DNA from: CAZNHL01 sp964572965
GTDB taxonomy: Bacteria > Bacteroidota > Bacteroidia > Cytophagales > UBA9547
Assembly: GCA_964572965.1 (NCBI GenBank)
Contig: CAZNHL010000061.1
Coordinates: forward strand, 1 to 27,800
Direction: 5' to 3'
DNA length: 27,800 nt
Shown one piece after another: positions 1 through 7,412 of the stretch. The first letter of the stretch is position 1. Each line of letters begins with the position of its first letter. Under the pieces are notes generated by a model. It had not been told where the DNA came from. It made no database searches and saw only the letters and a program-made list of their open reading frames with translations. A program made the translations under genes and the position numbers.

Positions 1-1762
1 CGTTTGGTGTAATGTAAGGGAATGTAGCGCTCATACGCAAAGCACTCATATAGCCCAGGTTTTGGGCGTCCTGATCTTTGAAAAAGCGGTTAAATTCTAT
101 CCCTTTTACTTTCTGATTGGTAAGATGATCGAAAGAGTTTTCGGATCTGCACATGTATGAAATGTTCTGGGGGGAAATATAGAGCTTCCTGCCATCATTA
201 ATTACAGTAGGTGAAATGATCAGCATTGGGATCTGAGCATTGTGTTCGACGTTTTTATAATCTGCTACTCGTTTGGGAAATGCCTGCTCTGTATTATTGC
301 AGACAATTTTTTCAAAAGCGTAACCACGGTCTTTCGCATACTCGTAACCTCCGTATTTAAAGGTTTGAGAACGGAAAAAGATATCGTTTACCACAAGGCT
401 GAATGTAATCGGGTTCAATACATCCTTGGTTAATTGTTCGAAATATTTGTCGTTGTAAGGGTTATTAATTTGTGCCTGTTGACGTTGAAGAACCAGTTCT
501 CTAAAGAAACTTGCCCCAATAAGACCACCGGAAGCGCCTGTAATAAGCATCGTATGCTTCATTACGTTGCCCCCGGTAAGGCTGTCTGAAACCTGTAATG
601 TTCTTAATGCCCAGGCTGCAGCTCTTTGGCCACCACCACTGGTGCATACAAAGATCATTTTCGGTTTTGCACCCGGCGGGAATTTTTTCTTCCAGTTTTC
701 TAATATAATTACAGTACTGTCATAGTCTTTTTTAAAGTTTTCGCGACTTGCCAGTTTGTCAATCCTTTCGGGCGAATACTCTGCCATAGGGGCATCGTAA
801 TTAATACCAAATACTTTATATTGAAGATCAAAAATCTTTTTGGTGCTCAGAAAGTTGATGGTTACCAGTAAGATAACTACACCGCTGATTGCCCAGCCTC
901 TCATCCAGAAAGATAGAAAACCGGTAATAGATACAAATAGAGAAAACAGGATCAATGCACTCGCTCCGGCAGGAATCTGAAAATACTCATTGTCTTTGAA
1001 AAGACCCAGTATTAAAATAGTTAAAAAGCCCATCAGCTGTATGAAAGCGGCATTCAGATGGTTTTGGTCAAAAACTTTCAGAATATGCTGTTTCTCGTAG
1101 TAGGTATCCTTGTCTACCTTCACAAACCTGAATGGAAGGTCATAATAGGAGTCTACGCGGTTTTTCTTTTTCCGGGATTTGTATTGTTGCATTACATGTA
1201 CCCGGCTAATCGTTGTTTTCTTTAAAGTTGTATTGAGATTGGTGGCAATAATTTTAAAAATGTCTTTATTGGTATAGCGGAAATAAAGATAAAAGATAAT
1301 ATGTACGCCTATATAGCCAAGGATAAAGCCAAGGGCTTCTTCAAAAATTTCGTGTCCGGATTGTAAGCCGCTTCGTGTTTGAAAGCGCACAAATGAAACC
1401 AGGTATACTGTCAGGAATATGACAGGAATGACACTGTTATTTAACAGAAACTTTCCAAAAGGTCTTGAAAGAGTGCCTAAGAATGAAAACCGGGAGCTGT
1501 CAAGAATATAATTGGTGATATGGAAAGCCATCGAAAACGCTCCGAAAGCAGTACCCATAATCAATAAAGATTTGAAATCAACCTTGTTAAGGTATTCAGG
1601 ATCAAGGAATAAGTAAGGAATCCCAAATCTCCTTCCGAAGTCCATGCTTACAAAACCAAATAAAAACAGCCAAACCAGAAGGATAATCTGGTTTTTTTTG
1701 AAATTATTGATCAATAACTGTGCAGGAAATGAGTAATAAATCCGTTCGACTATTTCCTTCAT
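1..1762 (-). CDS. Patatin-like phospholipase with multi-pass N-terminal membrane domain (partial, 3' end outside window)
   Basis: Reading the minus strand from the ATG at 1762-1760 gives an open frame of 587 codons that runs off the left edge. The first ~310 residues hold about seven hydrophobic segments (for example near residues 26-43, 67-83, 112-126, 141-159 and 268-305), so the protein is probably anchored in the inner membrane. The C-terminal part is a patatin fold: a glycine-rich oxyanion stretch CTSGGG at residues 373-378, the nucleophile elbow GASGG with Ser411, and the block ALRMSATFPY shortly before the edge, typical of patatins. The catalytic Asp of the Ser-Asp dyad should lie beyond the window. 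Patatins hydrolyse acyl groups from phospholipids or other lipids; the substrate here is unknown. It is divergent from lepA, with 262 bp between them. Membrane-anchored patatins of this layout are less common than soluble or secreted ones. Confidence 0.85.
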   Translation of the reverse strand, partial: MKEIVERIYYSFPAQLLINNFKKNQIILLVWLFLFGFVSMDFGRRFGIPYLFLDPEYLNKVDFKSLLIMGTAFGAFSMAFHITNYILDSSRFSFLGTLSRPFGKFLLNNSVIPVIFLTVYLVSFVRFQTRSGLQSGHEIFEEALGFILGYIGVHIIFYLYFRYTNKDIFKIIATNLNTTLKKTTISRVHVMQQYKSRKKKNRVDSYYDLPFRFVKVDKDTYYEKQHILKVFDQNHLNAAFIQLMGFLTILILGLFKDNEYFQIPAGASALILFSLFVSITGFLSFWMRGWAISGVVILLVTINFLSTKKIFDLQYKVFGINYDAPMAEYSPERIDKLASRENFKKDYDSTVIILENWKKKFPPGAKPKMIFVCTSGGGQRAAAWALRTLQVSDSLTGGNVMKHTMLITGASGGLIGASFFRELVLQRQQAQINNPYNDKYFEQLTKDVLNPITFSLVVNDIFFRSQTFKYGGYEYAKDRGYAFEKIVCNNTEQAFPKRVADYKNVEHNAQIPMLIISPTVINDGRKLYISPQNISYMCRSENSFDHLTNQKVKGIEFNRFFKDQDAQNLGYMSALRMSATFPYITPN

Positions 1763-1948
1763 TATGGTAAAATTGAAAAATTTGTTTAGTTATGTTTTTT
1801 ACGTGAAAAATCCCAATTTAGTTAGAGCAATCTGCTATGCAATTTGATAAAAAATATTGACAATAGTGAATGCCTGTTGTTGATTTAGCCTGTTTTAAAA
1901 CAGCATTAGAAAATAGTCTCTTAATTTAGGGTTCTTAGCATTGAGCTT

Positions 1949-1981
1949 TTTGTTTAAATACCGCTTATTTTATTATTTTTG
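1949..1981 (+). promoter_or_regulatory. Bacteroidota-type promoter for the lepA operon
   Basis: TTTG at 1949-1952 is followed, after 21 nt, by TATTTTTG at 1974-1981. This matches the -33 TTTG / -7 TAnnTTTG consensus known for the Bacteroidota housekeeping sigma factor. It predicts a start of transcription near 1988 and a leader of about 37 nt before the lepA ATG. The rest of the 1763-2024 spacer is AT-rich and shows no gene or clear hairpin; no equally good promoter was found for the divergent patatin gene. Confidence 0.75.
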
Positions 1982-2024
1982 TGGTTATTGCATATTAATG
2001 CCCTACTAATTAAGGACAAACTGA

Positions 2025-3812
2025 ATGAAAAATATCAGAAACTTCTGTATCATAGCTCACATTGATCATGGTAAAAGTACCCTTGCTGACCGCTTGTTAG
2101 AGTTTACACAAACTGTAACGAAACGCGAAATGCAGGCGCAGCTCCTTGATAATATGGATCTGGAGCGCGAACGTGGTATTACGATCAAGAGCCATGCTAT
2201 ACAGATGGATTACATCTACAATGGTGAAAAATATACATTAAACTTAATTGATACTCCCGGACACGTAGATTTCTCTTATGAAGTTTCCCGTTCCATTGCA
2301 GCTTGCGAGGGAGTACTTTTGTTGGTTGATGCGGCACAGGGTATTCAGGCGCAAACCATTTCAAACCTGTATCTGGCACTTGAGCATGACCTGGTTGTAA
2401 TTCCTGTATTAAATAAAATTGATTTGCCGGGAGCAATGCCGGAAGAAATCAAAGATCAGATGGAAGACCTGTTAGCTTGTGACAGAGACGGGATTATCCA
2501 TGCTTCAGGAAAAGACGGCACTGGGGTAGATTTGATTTTGCAGGCAATTATTGAAAGAATTCCGGCACCTGTTGGTGATAAAGATGCTGCATTGCAGGCT
2601 TTGATTTTTGACTCGGTTTTCAACCCTTTCCGCGGTATCGAAGTAATCTTCAAGGTGAACAACGGTACTATCAAAAAAGGTGATAAAGTAAAATTCGTTG
2701 CAACCGGTAAGGAATACGAAGCAGACGAAATCGGTGTACTTCGTCTTGATAAAGAGCCTAGAGCTGTTATTGAGGCTGGCGATGTAGGTTATCTGATTTC
2801 AGGTATTAAAACTGCGAAAGAAGTAAAAGTAGGTGATACAATTACTACAGTTGCTAACCCAACAAAAGAAGTAATCAAAGGTTTCTCTGATGTAAAACCA
2901 ATGGTGTTTGCCGGTGTTTATCCTGTTGATACTACTGATTTTGAAGATTTAAGAGATGCATTGGAGAAACTTCAGCTGAATGATGCTTCGCTTGTGTGGG
3001 AGCCAGAAACTTCTGCTGCTTTAGGCTTTGGTTTCCGTTGCGGCTTCCTTGGTATGCTTCATATGGAGATCATCCAGGAGCGCCTTGAAAGAGAATTTGA
3101 CCAGACGGTTATCACAACTGTACCTTCTGTACAGTTCTGGACGTTCGATACTAAAGGAGAGAAGCATATTGTAAATGCGCCGGCAGAAATGCTGGATCCT
3201 TCTAAAATAGATTATATAGAGGAGCCATTCATCAAAGCACAGATCATTACCAAGTCTGATTATATCGGAGGTATCATGACTTTGTGTATGGAGAAACGCG
3301 GGATGCTGAAAACTCAGAATTACTTAACGGCCGACCGTGTTGAGATGATTTTTGAAATGCCTCTTGCTGAAATGGTTTTCGACTTCTTCGATAAGCTGAA
3401 GTCAATTTCACGTGGTTATGCTTCGCTTGATTACGAATTGATCGGATATCAGGAGTCAGACATGGTGAAACTGGATATTATGCTGAATGGAGAGAAAGTA
3501 GATGCATTGTCTGCTATCGTTCACCGTTCTAAATCATATGTTTGGGGTAAAAAACTTTGTGAAAAATTAAAAGAATTACTTCCTCGCCAGCAGTTTGAAA
3601 TTGCTATTCAGGCAGCCATCGGTGCTAAGATCATTTCCCGTGAAACAGTGAAAGCGATGCGTAAAGACGTATTGGCGAAATGTTATGGTGGTGATATTTC
3701 CCGTAAACGTAAATTGCTTGAAAAGCAGAAGAAAGGTAAGAAACGTATGCGTCAGGTCGGAAGTGTAGAAATCCCGCAAGAGGCGTTTATGGCAGTTCTG
3801 AAACTTGACTAA
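2025..3812 (+). CDS. lepA: Elongation factor 4 (back-translocating ribosomal GTPase LepA)
   Basis: The 595-aa product has the normal EF4 length. The GTPase signatures are intact: P-loop AHIDHGKST at residues 11-19, switch I region RERGITIKS, DTPGH at 76-80 and NKID at 130-133. The EF-Tu-like domain 2 and EF-G-like domains follow, then the LepA-specific C-terminal domain with its basic stretch (ISRKRKLLEKQKKGKKRM). EF4 binds the ribosome and remodels stalled or mistranslocated complexes. It is the first gene of a five-gene operon: the next ORF starts two bases after its stop. The ATG lies about 37 nt after the predicted transcription start; there is no Shine-Dalgarno motif, as is usual in this phylum. 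Nothing is missing or odd. Confidence 0.97.
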   Translation: MKNIRNFCIIAHIDHGKSTLADRLLEFTQTVTKREMQAQLLDNMDLERERGITIKSHAIQMDYIYNGEKYTLNLIDTPGHVDFSYEVSRSIAACEGVLLLVDAAQGIQAQTISNLYLALEHDLVVIPVLNKIDLPGAMPEEIKDQMEDLLACDRDGIIHASGKDGTGVDLILQAIIERIPAPVGDKDAALQALIFDSVFNPFRGIEVIFKVNNGTIKKGDKVKFVATGKEYEADEIGVLRLDKEPRAVIEAGDVGYLISGIKTAKEVKVGDTITTVANPTKEVIKGFSDVKPMVFAGVYPVDTTDFEDLRDALEKLQLNDASLVWEPETSAALGFGFRCGFLGMLHMEIIQERLEREFDQTVITTVPSVQFWTFDTKGEKHIVNAPAEMLDPSKIDYIEEPFIKAQIITKSDYIGGIMTLCMEKRGMLKTQNYLTADRVEMIFEMPLAEMVFDFFDKLKSISRGYASLDYELIGYQESDMVKLDIMLNGEKVDALSAIVHRSKSYVWGKKLCEKLKELLPRQQFEIAIQAAIGAKIISRETVKAMRKDVLAKCYGGDISRKRKLLEKQKKGKKRMRQVGSVEIPQEAFMAVLKLD

Positions 3813-3814
3813 GT

Positions 3815-4342
3815 ATGAAACAGAGTGCTTTTTACTCAGTTTTGTTCTTAGTATTGTGTCTGGGGTGTTTTTCAGGTCAGGCACAGTACATATTGCAATT
3901 TGAACAGACTGCCGGTAGAAAGAAGGTAATCAATGTAGTGCAGGATGATTTGTTACTTGTGCAGTATAGGGGTTATCTGGGTCAAACAGAAAGAGTATCC
4001 GGAAGAGTAATGATCGTTACTGATAGTTCTGTTGTGGTTTCCCTTACAGAAGGTTTCAGAGAAAGGTATAAAGAAGTGCGGATGCTGGATATCGTAGCAT
4101 TTTCAAAATATTCGAAGCTAAGGCCTGTACTTAAACAGGTATATGGACTTGGAACAGCGGTAGGTACATTTTTCCTGTTCAGGAATCTATATGACGGGAG
4201 CGATAACTCCTTTGCTACCAATTTTGGAATATCCCTTGGAGTCGGGCTGGCCACTTACGGAATAGGAGAACTTATATTTGCAGAAAAGCCAAGGTACTTT
4301 ACTGACAATGGCTGGTTAATAAGAATTACAACAAAACCATAA
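3815..4342 (+). CDS. Hypothetical secreted or membrane protein
   Basis: A 175-aa protein with an N-terminal signal peptide (hydrophobic core about residues 7-19; probable signal peptidase I cleavage near GQAQ, residues 21-24). A Cys at residue 18 sits in a poor lipobox (CLGC), so a lipoprotein is possible but not favoured. The middle is beta-rich (VIVTDSSVVVSL), and residues ~107-150 hold glycine-rich hydrophobic stretches (LGTAVGTFFLF; FGISLGVGLATYGIGELIF) that look like one or two membrane helices or hairpins. I do not recognise the family. The start is two bases after the lepA stop and the end is 9 bases before folD, so it is surely co-transcribed. Its role cannot be inferred from the operon, which mixes translation and cofactor genes. 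Confidence 0.8.
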   Translation: MKQSAFYSVLFLVLCLGCFSGQAQYILQFEQTAGRKKVINVVQDDLLLVQYRGYLGQTERVSGRVMIVTDSSVVVSLTEGFRERYKEVRMLDIVAFSKYSKLRPVLKQVYGLGTAVGTFFLFRNLYDGSDNSFATNFGISLGVGLATYGIGELIFAEKPRYFTDNGWLIRITTKP

Positions 4343-4351
4343 TTATATAGC

Positions 4352-5233
4352 ATGCAACTGCTTGACGGTAAAAAACTTTCAGAAGAGATATTGGCGGAAA
4401 TAGCTGCCGAAGTTGTTGAAATAAAGAAAAAAGGAGCAAAGGTTCCTCATTTGGCTGCCGTGCTGGTGGGCAACGACGGAGCCAGTGAAACTTATGTTGC
4501 AAGTAAAGTTCGTAACTGTGAAAAAGTTGGTTTTGATTCAACATTGATCCGTTTAGATGAAAACGTTACTCAGGCAGAACTGATCAAAACAATTGATGAC
4601 CTGAATAATGATCCGAAGATTGATGGTTTCATTGTTCAGTTGCCATTGCCAAAACATTTGAATGTGGACGAGGTAATGCACCGTATAAAGCCGGAGAAAG
4701 ACGTTGATGGCTTCCATCCGACAAACGTAGGAAGAATGGCATTGTCGATGCCTGCCTATTTACCTGCAACACCGAATGGTGTATTAGAAATACTTGAAAG
4801 ATATAAAATTCCTACAGAAGGGAAGAATTGTGTTGTATTAGGCCGTAGCCATATCGTTGGTTCTCCAATGAGTATTTTGATGGCCCGTAATACATATCCT
4901 GGTAACAGTACTGTAACTATTTGTCACAGCAAAACACAAAACCTCAAAGAGATTACCAGTAAAGCTGATATTCTGATAGTAGCTATTGGTCGTCCAGAGT
5001 TTGTAACTGCTGAAATGGTAAAAGAAGGCGCTGTAGTAATTGATGTTGGTATTCACAGGGTTGCGTCTACTGAAACAAAATCTGGTTTCAAACTGAAAGG
5101 CGACGTTAAATTTGATGAAGTAGCCGCTAAAGCAAGCCACATTACACCTGTACCCGGTGGGGTTGGTCTGATGACAATATGCTCATTGTTGACGAACACG
5201 CTGAAGGCTGCTAAAAAAGAAATCTACGGATAA
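4352..5233 (+). CDS. folD: Bifunctional methylenetetrahydrofolate dehydrogenase / methenyltetrahydrofolate cyclohydrolase
   Basis: The 293-aa length is typical of FolD. The N-terminal catalytic domain shows SETYVASKVRNCEKVG, with the catalytic Lys of the YxxxK motif, followed by DGFIVQLPLP. The Rossmann domain carries GRSHIVGSP from residue 164, the usual NADP-binding signature, and PVPGGVG near residues 267-272. The enzyme converts 5,10-methylene-THF to 10-formyl-THF, supplying one-carbon units for purines and formyl-Met-tRNA. It lies in the lepA operon, 9 bases after the preceding gene and 2 bases before the next. All hallmark motifs are present. Confidence 0.97.
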   Translation: MQLLDGKKLSEEILAEIAAEVVEIKKKGAKVPHLAAVLVGNDGASETYVASKVRNCEKVGFDSTLIRLDENVTQAELIKTIDDLNNDPKIDGFIVQLPLPKHLNVDEVMHRIKPEKDVDGFHPTNVGRMALSMPAYLPATPNGVLEILERYKIPTEGKNCVVLGRSHIVGSPMSILMARNTYPGNSTVTICHSKTQNLKEITSKADILIVAIGRPEFVTAEMVKEGAVVIDVGIHRVASTETKSGFKLKGDVKFDEVAAKASHITPVPGGVGLMTICSLLTNTLKAAKKEIYG

Positions 5234-5235
5234 TC

Positions 5236-5421
5236 ATGGAAAATAATCGGGGAAAGAAACTAAAAGGCCTAGGCTTGGTGTTACTTTCCCTGACTCCTTA
5301 TATAGCGATGTTGCTGGTACTGGCTTCATTCTATTTCTGGTGGCCTGAAACAATCAGATTTTCCCTTATAGGAATTACTGCGCTGGCCTGGACAATAAAG
5401 TTATTCTCAAGAAAGCACTAA
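5236..5421 (+). CDS. Small two-helix membrane protein
   Basis: A 61-aa protein with a basic N-terminus (NNRGKKLKG) and two hydrophobic segments, about residues 12-33 and 39-56, ending in a basic tail (KLFSRKH). The positive-inside pattern suggests both ends face the cytoplasm. It begins two bases after the folD stop and ends 4 bases before the queE start codon, so it is translationally linked to both. I recognise no family. Its conserved-looking operon position and codon usage like its neighbours support a real gene rather than a chance ORF. Confidence 0.75.
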   Translation: MENNRGKKLKGLGLVLLSLTPYIAMLLVLASFYFWWPETIRFSLIGITALAWTIKLFSRKH

Positions 5422-5425
5422 ATAC

Positions 5426-6052
5426 TTGTCTTCTACTGCTCAAAAAATAGATTTGCAACACCTTCCATTGATGGAAGCCTTTTATACCGTTCAGGGTGAA
5501 GGTTACTTTCAGGGAAGAGCAGCGTATTTTATCCGTTTAGGCGGCTGTGATGTAGGCTGTACCTGGTGTGATGTTAAAGAGAGCTGGGATGCTAATGCCC
5601 ACCCGATTGTAAGTGTGAAAGAAATGGTAGCGAAAGCTGCTGAAAACCCTTCTCCTTATGTGGTTATTACCGGTGGCGAACCTTTAATGTATGATCTCTC
5701 CGGATTAACGGACGAGATGAAAGCCAAAGGTTTAAAGCGCCACATTGAAACTTCCGGTGCTTATCCGGTAACAGGCGAGTGGGAATGGATCTGTTTTTCT
5801 CCAAAGAAATTTAAAGAACCTGATCCTGATATTTTTGCCAAAGCGCACGAATTGAAAGTGATTGTCTACAATAAAAGTGATTTTGCCTTTGCTGAAAAAT
5901 ATGCAGCCTTGGTAGGTCCGCAATGCCGTTTGTTTTTACAGCCGGAATGGTCTAAAGAAAAAGACAATCTTCCAATGGTGATTGATTATGTAATGCAGCA
6001 TCCCGAATGGGAAATTTCGCTGCAAGTGCACAAGTATATGAATATACCTTAG
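5426..6052 (+). CDS. queE: 7-carboxy-7-deazaguanine synthase (QueE-like radical SAM)
   Basis: A 208-aa protein with the radical SAM cluster motif C41-X3-C45-X2-C48 in GGCDVGCTWCD, the glycine-rich VITGGEP stretch for S-adenosylmethionine, and the terminal QVHKYMNIP typical of QueE. QueE converts 6-carboxytetrahydropterin to 7-carboxy-7-deazaguanine in the queuosine/preQ0 pathway. The chosen start is a TTG at 5426-5428, 4 bases after the preceding stop; the first in-frame ATG (5471, MEAFYTVQGEG) would remove residues before the substrate-binding N-terminal strand but cannot be excluded. It is the last gene of the lepA operon and is followed directly by a strong terminator. No queC, queD or queF is visible nearby. 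Confidence 0.92.
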   Translation: MSSTAQKIDLQHLPLMEAFYTVQGEGYFQGRAAYFIRLGGCDVGCTWCDVKESWDANAHPIVSVKEMVAKAAENPSPYVVITGGEPLMYDLSGLTDEMKAKGLKRHIETSGAYPVTGEWEWICFSPKKFKEPDPDIFAKAHELKVIVYNKSDFAFAEKYAALVGPQCRLFLQPEWSKEKDNLPMVIDYVMQHPEWEISLQVHKYMNIP

Positions 6053-6056
6053 GGGT

Positions 6057-6102
6057 AAAAAAAAGAGCCTTCCCGCGTTATATGCGGGAAGGCTCTTTTT
6101 TT
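6057..6102. terminator. Bidirectional rho-independent terminator
   Basis: An A-tract (6057-6064), then AGAGCCTTCCCGC, a 7-nt loop (6077-6083), the exact complement GCGGGAAGGCTCT, and seven Ts (6096-6102). A strong GC stem with A-tract on one side and T-tract on the other serves both the queE operon (plus) and the convergent lipoprotein gene (minus), whose stop is 12 bases away. Confidence 0.93.
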
Positions 6103-6113
6103 ATATGTTTCTT

Positions 6114-6968
6114 TTAGTCAAGTACTACATTGAATGTACCATTGGTTATTGTTGATTTTGAGGTCGTAAAATCAAATGTTCCTATTAACCGGTGAGTGAT
6201 TGAGTTATAAGAAGTAATTTTTAGGCTCCCTGATTTAACACTCAGGGTGTAGCCATCGCTGTTAATATAGTAAGTTGCGGTACCTTTGCTGTTTGAATTA
6301 CTTAAGTCATAAGTTGCTCCCGATACCAATGCTTCATTGATTGTGATTTTGATATTACCAGTGCTGTTATTAGCTATAATCAAGGGTGTTGAGGTTCCTG
6401 CATTGTAGTACCGGTTTGATATACTTGTTGTTACCAGATTGCTTCCGTTAACAGTTGCAGTGAAACGCTTGGCTAGTGGTAGATTAACCTCTACAGTATT
6501 GAAACTACCCGTGAATATTACTTCTTTACCGGCAAAGTCATAGCAGTTAAGTGCATATACACCCGTGATGGTATTATTTGTTCTGTCGTAACCGGTTATC
6601 TTGATCGTACTGGCTTTAGTAATATTTATGATATAAGGAGCCTGGTCAATACTAAGGTCTGTGTCGGTAGTTGTATTATGCGTCTGATCAATTGTGTAAG
6701 TACCTACAATACCTTTTAGGGTGTCAAGGCTTATCAAAACGGAGTTTCTGTTGCCGTCGGTCATATTAATAACGATACGTTTACCTGAAAAAGAAGCCGA
6801 TCCCGGTATACTTGCTGATTTGTTATTGTTTCCTTTTACATCAAGTAAGCCTGCCGATGCTGTAACTTTCAGGTTATCTGCCGATGCCGGATTTACTTCT
6901 TCTTTAGGAGAGCTGCAGCCAAAAAAGGAGACTGCCGCAAGAGCGTAAATTAAGTGAGTGATTTTCAT
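6114..6968 (-). CDS. Lipoprotein with two DUF6252-like beta-rich repeats
   Basis: A 284-aa protein. MKITHLIYALAAVSFFGC is a signal peptide ending in a lipobox (FFGC, Cys18), followed by SSPKEE, so it is probably a lipidated surface or periplasmic protein. The rest is beta-rich and consists of two similar halves: KRIVINMTDGN...VGTYTID...GVYALNCYDFAGKEVIFTGSF, then a second half from FTATVNG to the terminal IGTFDFTTSKSTITNGTFNV. The closing pattern (GxFxFTxxxxxxTNGxFxV) resembles the Bacteroidota DUF6252 family; this is an inference from pattern memory, not a search. It faces the queE operon across the shared terminator. A plausible promoter lies at 6998-7030. Function unknown. Confidence 0.8.
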   Translation of the reverse strand: MKITHLIYALAAVSFFGCSSPKEEVNPASADNLKVTASAGLLDVKGNNNKSASIPGSASFSGKRIVINMTDGNRNSVLISLDTLKGIVGTYTIDQTHNTTTDTDLSIDQAPYIINITKASTIKITGYDRTNNTITGVYALNCYDFAGKEVIFTGSFNTVEVNLPLAKRFTATVNGSNLVTTSISNRYYNAGTSTPLIIANNSTGNIKITINEALVSGATYDLSNSNSKGTATYYINSDGYTLSVKSGSLKITSYNSITHRLIGTFDFTTSKSTITNGTFNVVLD

Positions 6969-6997
6969 TCGTATGAGGTTAGTTTTTTTATTGACTT

Positions 6998-7030
6998 TAA
7001 ATCTAGTAATAATAAAAAACAGTTAATAAA
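6998..7030 (-). promoter_or_regulatory. Possible promoter for the minus-strand lipoprotein gene
   Basis: On the minus strand, TTTA (7030-7027), 21 nt, then TAGATTTA (7005-6998). Each box differs from the TTTG / TAnnTTTG consensus by one base, and the spacing is right. It predicts a leader of about 23 nt. Confidence 0.4.
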
Positions 7031-7035
7031 GTATG

Positions 7036-7066
7036 GTTTTATTTTCTTTCAGGATGATTAACTTTG
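7036..7066 (+). promoter_or_regulatory. Possible promoter for the 7090 gene
   Basis: TAACTTTG at 7059-7066 is a perfect -7 box (TAnnTTTG). The -33 region is weaker: GTTT at 7036-7039, 19 nt upstream. With the minus-strand candidate at 6998-7030 it forms a divergent, nearly back-to-back promoter pair. Confidence 0.45.
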
Positions 7067-7089
7067 TTAACAAGCCAAAGTCCTTTTAA

Positions 7090-7388
7090 ATGATTGCTTA
7101 TATACCGGTTATACTTATTTTGCTCTATTTTATTTTAGGCGCTGTTACCAATTTTTCGACTTCAAAAAATTGGTAACNNNNNNNNNNAAGTCGAAATATT
7201 ATCATGAGGGATTGGAATTGGATGTGCATGAAAAAGTGTCATTCAGGCTTGTCAGAGAAGCTGAAGCTTTACCGGAAAACAAAGCCTTTCTTTCTAAACT
7301 TGCATTGTTAAGAGTGCTTCATGTAATTGGTGTATGTCTCTTTTTTGCCGCCATTATTATGGGTATAGTAGCTCTTTTTTACAGATAA
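7090..7388 (+). CDS. Small membrane protein broken by an assembly gap
   Basis: The left piece starts at ATG 7090 and encodes MIAYIPVILILLYFILGAVTN, a clear membrane helix, then reads FSTSKNW and a TAA at 7174-7176. After the ten Ns (7178-7187) a second open frame without its own start encodes KSKYYHEGLELD, a charged middle and a C-terminal helix (residues LHVIGVCLFFAAIIMGIVALF), stopping at 7388. The simplest reading is one two-helix protein of roughly 85-100 aa, with the end of the left contig corrupted by a fold-back copy (see the inverted repeat at 7144-7177). The shared S-K stretch at the junction supports this. The next gene starts 24 bases later. Family not recognised. Confidence 0.55.
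7144..7177. repeat. Inverted repeat at the edge of an assembly gap
   Basis: GTTACCAATTTTT (7144-7156) and its exact complement (7165-7177) enclose an 8-nt loop and end directly at the Ns. The nine bases after the gap (AAGTCGAAA) are the complement of 7154-7162. This pattern suggests that the contig end folded back on itself in assembly; a real hairpin that stopped the assembly is the alternative. Confidence 0.7.
7178..7187. other. Assembly gap (10 N)
   Basis: Ten Ns inside the small membrane-protein gene. The true length is unknown. Confidence 0.99.
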
Positions 7389-7412
7389 GATAAATCAATT
7401 TAATTTAAGCTA

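Noticed and set aside
242..433. 63-aa plus-strand ORF at the left edge
   Set aside because: It is antisense to the patatin gene, which has clear catalytic motifs.
7170..7388. Small ORF starting with TTG across the first gap
   Set aside because: The start lies in the fold-back artefact at the contig end; the true N-terminus is more likely ATG 7090.
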